Shown here one piece after another: positions 11,305-21,239 of a DNA stretch of 22,515 nucleotides. A model generated the notes under the pieces. It saw only the letters and a list, made by a program, of their open reading frames with translations. It did not search any database and had not been told where the DNA came from. Every line of letters begins with the position of its first letter. Position 1 is the stretch's first letter. Both the position numbers and the translations under genes were made by a program. Origin of the DNA: Saccoglossus kowalevskii (Eukaryota; Hemichordata; Enteropneusta; Harrimaniidae); NCBI RefSeq assembly GCF_000003605.2, contig NW_003151253.1, forward strand, positions 549,421 through 571,935, given 5' to 3'.

Positions 11305-11733
11305 ATGGAAAGAAGCAGCCTAAGTCAGAACTTAGAGAGAAGTCGAGGTAGTCTGGTTAGTCGCGATACTTTATACAGAGGAGGGGACATCTCTCCCTCA
11401 ATTTTATTAAACAACGGCAGCGATTCGGACTCCACAGTCTCGATATCGAGTACATCGAGCGAGGACAGTCTCACGAAAACTATCGTGTCGTCTCGCATCT
11501 ACGATTCCGACTCCGATAGCGACGTATGGATAAACAATAACCCAGAAAGAAGGCGCAGCACTTACAGCATGCCGTGGAAAACACAGCTCCAGGTTTCACA
11601 GTCAGGAAGACTCAAGGAGAAAAAACATTCTCGCAGTCAACGCAATAGTACGGTAATCGACAACGAACTGTTCACACCGCTGGAACGGAACACGTGTACT
11701 AAACAAAACAAGGCAGTGCGGTTTGCCCTCTGA
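11305..11733 (+). CDS. Orphan serine-rich protein with C-terminal PP1-docking motif
   Basis: This is a 142-residue single-exon reading frame with a strong Kozak context (A at -3, G at +4) and a TGA stop. I do not recognise the family. Residues 36-56 and 65-74 are acidic serine clusters (repeated SDSD and SSED), good casein kinase 2 substrates. RRRS at 82-85 is a basophilic (PKA-type) site. Residues 102-113 are strongly basic and could act as a nuclear signal. The extreme C-terminus, KAVRF at 136-140, fits the RVxF protein phosphatase 1 docking consensus ([RK]-x(0-1)-[VI]-x-[FW]) and is preceded by basic residues. No signal peptide or membrane segment is seen, and the chain looks largely disordered. 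A PP1-regulatory role is inference. The upstream CRE/CCAAT block may drive it. No AATAAA is seen within the following 1 kb, so the 3' end is undefined. The frame could also be one exon of a larger gene. Confidence 0.6.
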   Translation: MERSSLSQNLERSRGSLVSRDTLYRGGDISPSILLNNGSDSDSTVSISSTSSEDSLTKTIVSSRIYDSDSDSDVWINNNPERRRSTYSMPWKTQLQVSQSGRLKEKKHSRSQRNSTVIDNELFTPLERNTCTKQNKAVRFAL

Positions 11734-14700
11734 GAGTTCGTGCTATTTTAATATTTGTGTAATATCGGTGCTAATTCTTGATCAATATATTGAGCCAGGT
11801 ATTGCCCGTGTCTGACTGCCATGGCCAAATACAGACAGACTGACTGACGACCTGCCAGAACAATGCGTTTAATATATCTTTTTTTGTGGTGAATGATGAT
11901 ACTTTTCGAAGACAAAGTTTGAAATTTGATATTTGGGATACGCAACGTTAGTTTTTTGTTTGTTATTTTCTGCATGTAACTATACTATCATATATATATA
12001 TATTAACAATTTAATAATTTGTGAGACTTTAAGTCTATTCAATATTATCTTTTATTGTCCTTTTTACGGATCGTCTTGTTACGAACGTATGTTTTGGAGA
12101 TACATGCACAGACACGGATGCGTAGTTTTGTATGTCACGATCACTCCACGCTGTCCCATGGAAAAACTTACTTCACGGGATGTCGTAATATTTTACTGAA
12201 AGGAAATCCGCTTATAGTGAAAAGTGTATTCTATGGCATTCGGGGTCAATGGTACAACCCTTCTGCGACATAGGGATGTACAGTAACATGAAATTCACTG
12301 AGTCTGTATTTATGTGCTGTTTGTTTGCCAGTTGTCCTGGTTTGTTGTTCGGCGGTTGTTCGCTGATTTATGATGTAGTTGTTTATACCGCTGGAATCAT
12401 GTCAAGGAGCCCCGTCCTTTCTGTCACCCCAGTTTACGATTCATAAATACAGTCAATGTGTTGTTTTTTTGTTCATTTCGAAACAAAAAATAGCGACCCG
12501 AGTTGTTCGCAACGTTCTAAGTTGTGTCGTGTATATTCACCGTTCGGACTCGGTGGCACTGATCAGCCTATCGCGACACGATCCAGGGGTGGGTTAGGTC
12601 AAATCGTGGTTCTTTTTCTTATTTATTGCAGTACAACATATGTATTTACAGAATATATTGAAATCTATAAAGAGACGTATTTTTCAATAATGTTTCATTT
12701 CAATGATGATCTTATTTGAACTTGACATTGGTGTGAACACTTCGGATGGTGTATGTTAGAAATACATTGAAGGGGGTTACAGAATTATCGTGGCGGATAA
12801 AAATAGTGACAAAGACGCTTAATCGCTAATCGGTTTTTAAGCAGGTCATTGTGAAAGACCGTATCTTAATTATGGTGTTTAATTTAACAGTTGGAAAAGT
12901 CCACCTGTTGCATCATCACGTGAATTGTCTGTTAACTTCAATAGAGTACGTATTTGTCAATTTTACGACATCGGGTCGATTTGTCACTTCAGCGACGCAC
13001 TATTTTGTGGATGGACTGTTTGTACTCCAGGAGGGGCGTGGAAGATCCAGACCAATTTGCTTTACGAAATAACGAATATAAGCAATCTTCCAATTCTCTC
13101 CAGATTTCAAACTCTTCACCACTTTTCTTGAACCACTGTTAACTTAAAGTTGTCTATCTTTTATGAAATGTAATTTGAATCATTTTTCAAACACATGAAA
13201 GTCCGATAAATAGTGTTTCAAAATTCAATTGCCTTCACTGTTTCTTTATATAGTTGATGCTAATACGAGTCGAGCCAAGAATCAGCTGTCATGACAACAA
13301 GAAACATGATCTAGCTCTCTTGTTCTTGAATGAGCGCACTTTTGGAAAATTGTCTCGTGCCGCAGACAACACAGTTACGTCATATTTCTATAGTGATAAT
13401 CACGATATGTCATTTCCCGCAGTGCCTAAACTTAACACCCATCAAAATATTGTAACTGCGAGTAAACAAAGCCCTTTAACTTACCAGAGAATGGCATGTT
13501 GTAGCTGGGCGATCATGTGAGCAAGGTGAGCCAAATGCGATTAATTTGCTAATATTTAATATAAGAGGGCAACCGTCTTGAATTAAATCGAAACTACTAG
13601 TATATAGTTTCGAGCCGGATTCAGGATGGCTTCCTCCATATAGTGATTATAAGTTTTTTTTAATTATCACTTGTTAGTCAGCAGACTACTCTTTCAAAAT
13701 CCACTATGAGCGAAATTTGTAAGATTCTTATGTATGTGCGATGTGTATAGTAGCAAAATAGTTTTAGGAACGTACCTAAAATTATAACGTCATTGCGGAC
13801 ATGGGCAGACAGTGAACTGTGACGTGTGCAGACAATTTTATTCAAATTGCTGACAGAAGTTTCATTTCTAGACGATAATTGTAAACAAACCAAGACGGGT
13901 CACGTGGAGGTCATCCGGGTAATCGACTCGACACCAATCAATTACGAATAGAGACTCTTGTTTCCCTCCGGTGTGGCTGAATAAATTACGGTCTGTATTT
14001 TTTTTAAATGAAGTATTTTGTCTACTTTTGAAAAATACAGCAATAACAATTCAATTAAAGTATTATATGTAGGAATATCAGAGTACAATTGCGTGATTGG
14101 TTTATTCCTGTATCGATGACCTCTGACCCACACTTATCAGCGAAATGCGTGCCCAGGATCAATACAAGACGCTTCCAAAAAAAAAAGACTATTGACAAAC
14201 GTGACCTCGGCAGTTGAACAATAAGGTTTCGTGTGATATAGAATTAGATGTCTGTCTGTGTGTTCACAGTTCAATGGAACTGAATCACACCCGCCATCTG
14301 TACATTCGCAAAAGGTAACATTCTAAAGTATATGTAACACGTAGTTTGCATTCAATTCGGGGTGACTGTAATCTGATGACTACCCTTGTGTAATATCAAG
14401 TTGTTTAATCCATGCTCGCCCACGGCCTCGGAAAGTAGCAGGTATTTTTGGTACCTCACAATCCGTCGGGGAATAGATGTATACGAGTGCCCTCATGGCC
14501 GCACATTATTATTTACCCATTCAAAAGATCAAGGCATCGTAGCCGTCCTCATGAAATTGAAATTAATTTCGATTAAAATTTACATTTCAAATTCGTGTAT
14601 GTGTTTAAGTCTCTCATGACTCAGCTAAAAGCCGTTCAAAGTTCTGTTTTTCTCTTAAAGTTTGAAAACTTTATGATCGCATTTCCACAACTTTGAATAC

Positions 14701-14896
14701 GAATCTTAATATTTCCACAATAAGTCCCCTCCCTCTCAGCACATTAATGTCGACAGAAGGGAGGGGATGACAAACTAGAGCATACAAAACATTATTAGCT
14801 CAACACAAAAGACTCAAGTAGAATTAAAATCGATTCTTCTTTTTTACTTTCATAATGCATTCAACCTGCATGTTGCAACACTGTGTTTTGTACAGG
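11734..14896. other. Downstream and intergenic stretch, no gene seen
   Basis: This should contain the 3' untranslated region of the small gene, but no canonical AATAAA occurs until about 13980 (TGAATAAATT). Variant signals such as TATAAA near 12666 are possible. Overlapping 62-88 codon frames at 11933-13142 and 13254-13520 are mutually inconsistent and carry no domain. An (AT)n run lies at 11991-12002. A 10-bp inverted repeat lies at 14725-14734 and 14758-14767. Confidence 0.45.
14725..14767. repeat. 10-bp inverted repeat, pyrimidine/purine arms
   Basis: TCCCCTCCCT at 14725-14734 pairs perfectly with AGGGAGGGGA at 14758-14767 across a 23-base spacer. The arms are pure pyrimidine and pure purine, so hairpin or triplex formation is possible. 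No terminator function can be inferred in eukaryotic DNA. Confidence 0.6.
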
Positions 14897-14898
14897 TA

Positions 14899-15105
14899 CT
14901 GTAAAATGACTAATTTTCACTGGGTTTAAATTTCACTGATTTACCATTTCAGGCATATTCAGTGGGTTTTAAATTCACGGTTTCGTCATTTAGATAATGT
15001 GCTCTATGCTAAATTTTACATATTCACTGGGTTTTAATTTAGCGCATTTTCCAGGCGGCGAAATAAGCTAAACTAAAACCCAGTAAATAATTACCCCCTT
15101 TACAG
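14899..15105. mobile_element. TA-flanked MITE, family CTGTAAA, copy 2
   Basis: The ends are CTGTAAA (14899-14905) and TTTACAG (15099-15105), each flanked by TA. The inverted similarity extends about 30 bases inward: both ends reach a TAATT.TT and then ACTGGGTTT. The interior reiterates the phrase TTCACTGGGTTTTAA three times (near 14916, 14958 and 15022), each followed by diverged sequence. The element is non-coding. It shares terminal sequence, TA target and the TTTTCACTG phrase with 7194-7377, although the two copies differ in length (207 against 184 bp). Confidence 0.8.
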
Positions 15106-15107
15106 TA

Positions 15108-16059
15108 TACTGTCGACCGGTGGCCGATGATGGCGCTGCAGCTCAAGTGACCTTCTAGTAATTCGTGAGTTCAGTCCCAAGACGTCGAAGGACGAGACAG
15201 ATGAAGCGATGGCAACTGAACAAATATTACAACAAATCTTTCAATGACACCAATAATGTTGCCAAATACCACAGCCGTCAAAGGTTACGTTTGGGTCAAG
15301 AGTTCTTCCCGTTATACCATGTCGCGTGAATGTCTCTTCCCCTTCAGTAGATTACCAGTGGAGACGATTAATAATTGAGGGATCGGCGTTAGCGACACCC
15401 GATATTGTCGGGATTGAAACGCGTATCTTTTTCATGAGCACGCATCGTATCATGCACACAAGACACAGTGGAAACATTTTGGCAGGGTATCATGTATACA
15501 AATAGCCGGAAGAATATGCCTGCTACGGAGGATGTAGAAAAAGGATACACTTATTAGACCCAGCGTATATGTTATTGAATCCTCATTACTTAGTTAATTG
15601 AATTGGGCCAAGTCACAATTATTTTCTAATTGTCATTTCCAACCGCCGGTTACCCATGGAAACAGGGCGAATATATAGAAATTCTTAAAAACGATTGTGA
15701 TTTTTTTATCCGATTTTCCAATGATATGTGAACTTAATCTTGGACATTAGTTTGCTTTATTATGATTGAAACGCGTACAGTCAGTATATGTTTTTACCTC
15801 GATGACCAGCTTGAGTTAGGAATTCAAAACCAAACTTTAGAAATCACGGGCGGGGTGACTGGAAGACCATCACCACTGCATTTCTTTCGCGGTGTCTTGT
15901 TTGAACATTTTTATTTTTCTACAATGTCACGTTGGCAACATGTTTCCCTGCAACAACTTGCGTGCGTCCTTCTCACTCAGTGTCCAGCTTGCAAATTGTT
16001 TTTTTTAACAATCTTCCAACCACTCCTCCCTATGATTTCAAATAGTGGACGCCTTACAA
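15108..16059. other. Non-coding stretch, no supported gene
   Basis: A 156-codon plus-strand frame runs from 15762 to 16232. It is the longest in the window, but it has no domain, its composition is rich in F, S, T and C as expected from pyrimidine-rich non-coding DNA, and it overlaps a CCAAT-box cluster. I do not call it a gene. Nothing else is recognised. Confidence 0.4.
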
Positions 16060-16124
16060 CCAATCACAGTCACTCTACTAGTATAGTAACTGTGAACCAA
16101 TACACGCTCCAATATGCTAATTGG
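16060..16124. promoter_or_regulatory. Cluster of four CCAAT boxes with octamer-like site
   Basis: CCAAT occurs at 16060-16064, 16097-16101 and 16109-16113, and on the opposite strand (ATTGG) at 16120-16124. ATGCTAAT at 16114-16121 is one base from the POU octamer ATGCAAAT. Four NF-Y-type sites in 65 bases is well above background. No recognisable coding start lies within 300 bases on either strand, so this could be a promoter of an unseen transcript or an enhancer. Confidence 0.3.
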
Positions 16125-16743
16125 ACTTTTTCACGTTCCGCACCTTGCCGGAGTAGCTTTGTAGTCTCTTTTGCGACATTTGCTCTCAACTACCCCGCAG
16201 CCTTGACAAATAGGTCGGTGATCCCAAATTAGGCCATCTCGAGCTGACATTCATGAAATGAACATTTGTTTATCCATGGAGATCACCGGGCGAAGTTGTG
16301 TACGCAACCTAAAAATGTTTTGTTCGCGAGTAACTTTCTTTTGATGATTAAATATTCCCTGTACAACGTAACGTGAAAGTAACACGAACGTGCGAATACG
16401 TCTATTGAATTTATTGAAATTATAAAAAAAAAACTATTTTACCCATATCGCATTATTTGTATTGACTGCAGAATGCACAACTAAATATAGTTAAAGACGC
16501 TAAGACCAAAATAAAAAAATAAAAATAATTCCCCCGAATACCCCTGAATGTGAAAAGGTGTGCCCTATTTGAAAACAGGGGTGTCGTGAAAACTAAATTA
16601 TGAAAATATGACTAAAAAAATGCCATTTGGCAGATGAAAATAAAATATTGGAAAAAAGATTTGAAATTGGTAACCGCTAACTACGATATTCAGTTCGTGA
16701 ACGTCTTCATGGTGAGTTGTAATTTGCATTTTAATGTGCTTAT

Positions 16744-16880
16744 GCTTCGGCATAGCCTGACATGTATAAGCATGAGTGGCGCCCTCACCGGCCGAACGGC
16801 ATCAGAGCCTACTAAATAAGTTGGGTTTGGAGCACCGCGGAGGGCGCAACGCACGCGACCATGTCAGGCTAGCTTCGGCA
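16744..16880. mobile_element. Mutator-like MITE with perfect 9-bp target duplication
   Basis: The element proper is 16753-16871 (119 bp). Perfect 12-bp terminal inverted repeats are TAGCCTGACATG (16753-16764) and CATGTCAGGCTA (16860-16871). They are flanked by a perfect direct 9-bp duplication, GCTTCGGCA, at 16744-16752 and 16872-16880. The inverted similarity continues inward to a shared GCGCCCTC at matching offsets, giving arms of about 35 bp. There is no coding capacity. Nine-base target duplications are typical of the Mutator (MULE) superfamily; the intact duplication argues for a fairly recent insertion. Confidence 0.85.
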
Positions 16881-17840
16881 CTCAGATGTGTTCTTTTGTT
16901 TTTAACCCGTTTGCAACGAGTATGCCGAATTATAATTCACGTCGAAATGAAATCAATCAACGTTTAATTGATGCATCAATACCTCGGGTACTACAGAGTT
17001 GTAATGGTTGCAGAAGAAAAAAAACACGGAATATCACCCTCATTGCCAACTTTTAATTGTCGAATGAGCTCTTCTTTTAACAGGCTAACGATGGGCTAAC
17101 CAAGCTCAACCAGTGTATTTGGTAGACCATACTACGTGCGACAGACGGTGCAACGTCCTCATTCACGGAAGATTTAATCTAACCAGGTTAAAGAGGTTAC
17201 CAAACATGCTGGCAGTCTGGAAAACAATGTTAGGATCATGGAATATATAATAACAATGCCGACAGTAGCAATATGGTTGAATGGCGGGCTTATTATAACG
17301 ACAGAGCCTTGACCTACATTAAACATCATTGAATGCTAGCACCATGCAACACGTACCACGAAGGCACTCAGGTTCAGGTAGAAATTGGAATTTGGAATTT
17401 GATAGCAAGTGGATATAATCAGGATCCAATCAGATCAGACCAGATTCTAGAAATACTAGTAGTTTACTTGTATCAAGCATATGTATGGAGATATGATAAA
17501 GTTAGGTAGCTTGCCAAAGGATATATCCCTTTGAAGTTGCATTCTTACTTTTGCATTCTTATCACTCCCAGGACACGCTGAAAACTTAAAATGTTATCAA
17601 ATGATGTTGTGTTAGGTAAAAATAAGACATATTAAAAGGAGATATCCTGATCTAACTTTTCACCTATTTTATTTTGAGATTACTGGGGGGTCTTATACAT
17701 TGAGACATCTATATCTACAATGTAACTGGCTTTCAAAGACAACCCCCCTAACTCAGTCACGGTGAGTTAATTTATGAGATGCACATACATTCATACCCTG
17801 TAACCAATTTCTCCATTACCCACCCACAAAATACAACAAT
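16881..17840. other. Non-coding stretch, nothing recognised
   Basis: AT-rich sequence with minor iterations such as TTGGAATTTGGAATTTG near 17386-17402. There is no protein-like frame and no RNA gene. Confidence 0.5.
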
Positions 17841-17878
17841 TTTCAAATGGAATGCAACTTTTCAAATGGAATGCAACT
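17841..17878 (+). repeat. Perfect 19-bp tandem duplication
   Basis: The 19-base unit beginning TTTCAAATGG and ending GCAACT occurs at 17841-17859 and again, without change, at 17860-17878. The exact identity suggests a recent slippage or duplication. Confidence 0.95.
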
Positions 17879-17950
17879 TTAACAACTGTCTGAGTTACAA
17901 AAAAAAAGGATTTTGACAACTCCACATCCCCCATTGTGAGTGTGAGTTGC

Positions 17951-18290
17951 TAGAAACACAGAGGAACTGTGCTGGAAATAAAGGCTAAAATTTAGACATA
18001 CCGTATGCCAGAGAATTTCTGACGCCATATTGAATAACTGGGACGTTAGTCAGAATTGTTGATTTCAACGTTGGATCACAATATTCATGTGTTTTACAAT
18101 AGCAATTACCACCCAAAACAAGAGACAACTTTATTGGCCACAAATCAAGTAAATGTAGAACACTGGTCAAAAAACTATCATGTTTCAACCCATCGTTGCT
18201 AGAACATTATAACTGTGTTAACCCCTCTAATCGTTCTTGGAAAAACAAAACAAAAATATTGGTACCCCCGGAAATGTTACAGTCCCTCTA
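17951..18290. repeat. Segment bounded by diverged inverted CCCTCT half-sites
   Basis: GAAACACAGAGGAACTGT (about 17953-17970) and the complement of ACAGTCCCTCTATGATTC (18279-18296) agree at most positions. The two sites could be the diverged ends of a non-autonomous element of about 340 bp, or two independent members of the hairpin family seen at 958-986. No target duplication was found. The 67-codon minus-strand frame inside has no recognised domain. Confidence 0.35.
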
Positions 18291-18299
18291 TGATTCATG

Positions 18300-19317
18300 C
18301 TTATCTAACGTACTTTTAAATACAGGTGCGAAACCCACAATTAAAAACTAGTGATCGGCAGTAAACACTCGCTGTTAAATGACATGCCTATAGTCTTCCC
18401 GTAAGTTGAATGAAAAAATATATTAGTCGTTTATCGTTGCGAGTGTTACTCGTGATTTTTTGTAGTCACGTGGTACGAGTGCGTCATTGTTTCCGCCATT
18501 TTGGTCTATCCTCGTTCGTAGTTAGTGGTGTTATATCCATTCAAATATTCCTTTTATATCATGACTTATTAGAGATAAATATTAGATATGAAATTGTGGT
18601 CACCTGTATAACATCTGGTGACCATGCGCGTAAGGTAAACGTCGAATAAGCTTATTACTTGATGACGTAATCAAAAGAATATCATCAGGCGAACTAGAAA
18701 CCCTCAGATGATTTCTCTCAGGTCCTAGTTTAATGTAAATGTAAATGTAATTACTTGTCTTCAATTGCATTGGTACCGAAACAATTTTCAGCCCGTTTCG
18801 TCAACTTTTCAATCATTAGTTTATGTGCAGATAAAAAACAAGACGTTTGAAACATTTTTTATTGAGTCTAGTCTTCGTGACATTTCATGTTTTCTTAGTG
18901 CTAGTAATCAACATCATGACACTTCCAAAGTTTAGTAATGGCCCATGAGCTAACACATGATCCACATGGGCCAACATATGATACCTTCGCCATTGGTCAA
19001 CGTAACATCCTCTCGAAGAGGGATTGTTCAAGACAGTTTTTAAAAAAGATTATGGGATTCTGGGATGTTTTGACATTTTTTTTATGAGAATTAAAAATTT
19101 AATTGAATTAAGAAGGCTTCCGGTAGACATATTGATAAATAAGATCAAGTTTGGCATTTACATGTGCACATTATTTTGATTTTTGTCGATTTCATCATTA
19201 TTTTGTACTTTTAAATCACCTCTGACGGATATGTCAAACAAGAGGAAGGAACACTAGCACATAATGCTGCAGCACAGAGGTGTACAATCTCAACACACGG
19301 ATTTTACTACACAGCCC
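18300..19317. other. Non-coding stretch with small palindromes
   Basis: No gene seen. Palindromes: TGGTCACC (18597-18604) with GGTGACCA (18617-18624), and TGGCCCATG (18939-18947) with CATGGGCCA (18965-18973). An AATGTA triplet repeat lies near 18732-18749. Confidence 0.5.
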
Positions 19318-19361
19318 ACGTGTACGTGTACGTGTACACAGCCCTCTGATAGAGGTTTGTG
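19318..19361. repeat. (ACGTGT)3 tract joined to CCCTCT hairpin
   Basis: Three perfect ACGTGT units at 19318-19335 are alternating purine-pyrimidine for much of their length. They run into a hairpin whose arms, CACAGCCCTCT (19337-19347) and AGAGGTTTGTG (19351-19361), pair at 9 of 11 positions. The arms resemble the perfect hairpin at 958-986. Confidence 0.6.
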
Positions 19362-20640
19362 GTTACTATTCAGCCCGACTATTGGTTACTGTTGTTACTA
19401 GTAATAATGCTATTGACTCGGAGTTTGATTTGCAAAAATCAATCAAAATCATTTTTTTAATTTTTGGTTTTAAAGTGCCGGAAGTGAAGTGATGGCATCA
19501 ATGCACGAGGGTTATTAACATTTTTTTTCGTGAAGTCGTATTACACGTGTTTAGCGTGAAAACCTTTGTATCATTGCGGGAATTTTCTCAGTTGAAGCAG
19601 ATGCGCTTTTGCAAAGAGCGCCACCTAGAGTCGACAGTGCGTCACTACACGAGTAACATAAAATTGTTATCTGGACTATCGTGTAAAAATTCTTGAATCT
19701 AATAAAATATCAGTATGATTATTTCAAATACTAGTACTATACAACATGCCATGGTAGTACGATTGTAAAAAAAAGATTTGAGGCAATATAAAATAAAGTC
19801 CCCGTACATAACGAAGTGATAAATACTTTGAATGTTAGAACAGCTTCACACTTAAGCTATCGAAAAATGTAGCTTCTGCACTGTTTCTCAAGCCCGTTAG
19901 TTTGATTTTGACTTGAAATAATAAAAAAATAATAGTGTACGAAATTTTTACGATGTTAAAAGACTTATTTATCGCGACATTTGTCATTTGCATTGAACGC
20001 AAAGTAGTAAAAATAGTAAGTGCGTCACCCTCAATGCAACACTGAGTTGTATCTGGACAAGAGTCACAGGTCAAACTGTATCTGTCACTGAAATTAATTT
20101 GCCTTAAAATCAATCTGATAAAAATAGGATTCTCATTTTGGCTTTTATTTATTTATCTTTTATAAATTTTATTTTCAAATATAAATTGATTCTTATATTT
20201 TCATATATACTATTATATTCGATGGACATCATATTTGTCTGTTTGTTTCAAGTTTTGGTAGTCGCAAAAACAAAAGTTTCGTTTAACAGTAATTGATTGG
20301 AGTACCCAAGAAGCTTAAAAACGGTGGAATGATAAAACACAGTTGGTTATCAGATCAACCCAAGGGGTCAATATTGTGAACGTCCAGTTTATGCACAGTT
20401 TGCTAGTAATGCTTACTGATTGGGCGCGTTATCGATATAAGTCACTCGCGCCCTCTGACTGCTTCGTTCTGCTGGTTTCAGCTTTTCATGCCGAGATGTG
20501 GCATTACTTTTTGCAGCCGCTTAATATCTGTAAATACAAATTATTTTGTTTATGAACGGCTGTGCTTGTTTACATAAAATAATAATGCAGTTTCAGAAAC
20601 GTTCTCGACTACTCCCATATTGCACCTCTTCTTCCGTCTT
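19362..20640. other. Non-coding stretch, no gene seen
   Basis: The 92-codon minus-strand frame (19835-20113) and the 70-codon plus-strand frame (20343-20555) show no domain or promoter. GCGCCACCTAGAGT at 19618-19631 matches the bilaterian CTCF core on the minus strand at 12 of 14 positions. GCGCCCTCT at about 20448-20456 is a weaker match. Confidence 0.45.
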
Positions 20641-20647
20641 AGTACTT

Positions 20648-20670
20648 TTTCGCGCACAGGACGGCGGGAA
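20648..20670 (+). promoter_or_regulatory. Paired E2F-type sites
   Basis: TTTCGCGC at 20648-20655 matches the E2F consensus TTTSGCGC exactly. GGCGGGAA at 20663-20670 is the classical inverted E2F site (TTCCCGCC). Closely spaced E2F sites of opposite orientation are characteristic of promoters of DNA-replication and cell-cycle genes. The pair lies 116 bases upstream of the candidate first exon. Confidence 0.5.
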
Positions 20671-20786
20671 CTAGAGAATTCGGCTCGAATCATCCGGCTG
20701 AATGTCTGACAAACAAGCACTACTTCCACAGCGAATAAACCTAAAGAACAACATTGTTATATTAAGTAAGACAATCCATCTGTAGA

Positions 20787-20834
20787 ATGGCACACCCACA
20801 AGAAAACTACGTCGACGTAGAGGCGGTATTTCAG
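20787..20834 (+). CDS. Candidate first coding exon of an E2F-type gene (partial)
   Basis: A 16-codon exon reads MAHPQENYVDVEAVFQ from an ATG in strong Kozak context (A at -3, G at +4) to CAG|GTATTT, a plausible splice donor in phase 0. A second in-phase donor (ACG|GTAAAT) lies 12 bases further on. Unspliced, the frame runs only to 58 codons with poor composition, which favours splicing. No stop or competing ATG lies between the E2F pair and this start in the same frame that would rule it out. The downstream exon is not recognisable in the 1.7 kb that remain, so the family is unknown. The promoter type suggests a replication or cell-cycle role; that is inference. Confidence 0.4.
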
Positions 20835-21239
20835 GTATTTACGGTAAATTGGTGTTCAGGGAATGTGTTGGTGGGTTGGCGCGCCATATTACAAAAAATT
20901 ATCTTTGTCCATCCGTCTTCATCGAAGAGGTTTCTCTTTCCAAGTCCTTACTTGATGCCCTGAAACTTTCGTTTTTCAGTGATTTTCAATAAAATAAAGT
21001 TATTAATTGGTAAAAAGGGTTATTAATGTTTCCCCTGACTCCATTTAACAAGCACACTGATCTTGAATTAAAAATGGAATCCCCAAAAACAAGTTGGGTC
21101 AGCTTGATCCAGAAAAATAAAAATTGCATGTGGCTGAAGGGAACTTTTGTAAGCACAAACTAAATTTTTGCGGCACCTAATTTCCTTTGTTTTTACATTT
21201 ATTTTGTTCATAAGTCCATATTCAAATCTCTACTTGGAT
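20835..21239. other. Non-coding stretch, possible intron
   Basis: If the exon ending at 20834 is real, this and the remainder of the window would be its first intron. AT-rich sequence with no frame or repeat that I can identify. Confidence 0.4.

Noticed and set aside
11933-13142. Series of overlapping plus-strand frames downstream of the orphan gene
   Set aside because: They overlap in different frames, none has a domain, and the codon pattern is not consistent across any of them.
15762-16232. Longest open frame in the window, 156 codons on the plus strand
   Set aside because: No domain, no plausible promoter upstream, composition typical of pyrimidine-rich non-coding DNA, and the frame overlaps a CCAAT-box cluster.
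5427-17149. TGCGACAGACGGT occurring both in the TTAA MITE and at 17137-17149
   Set aside because: A single 13-base match in a 22-kb window is expected by chance, and the flanks do not align.
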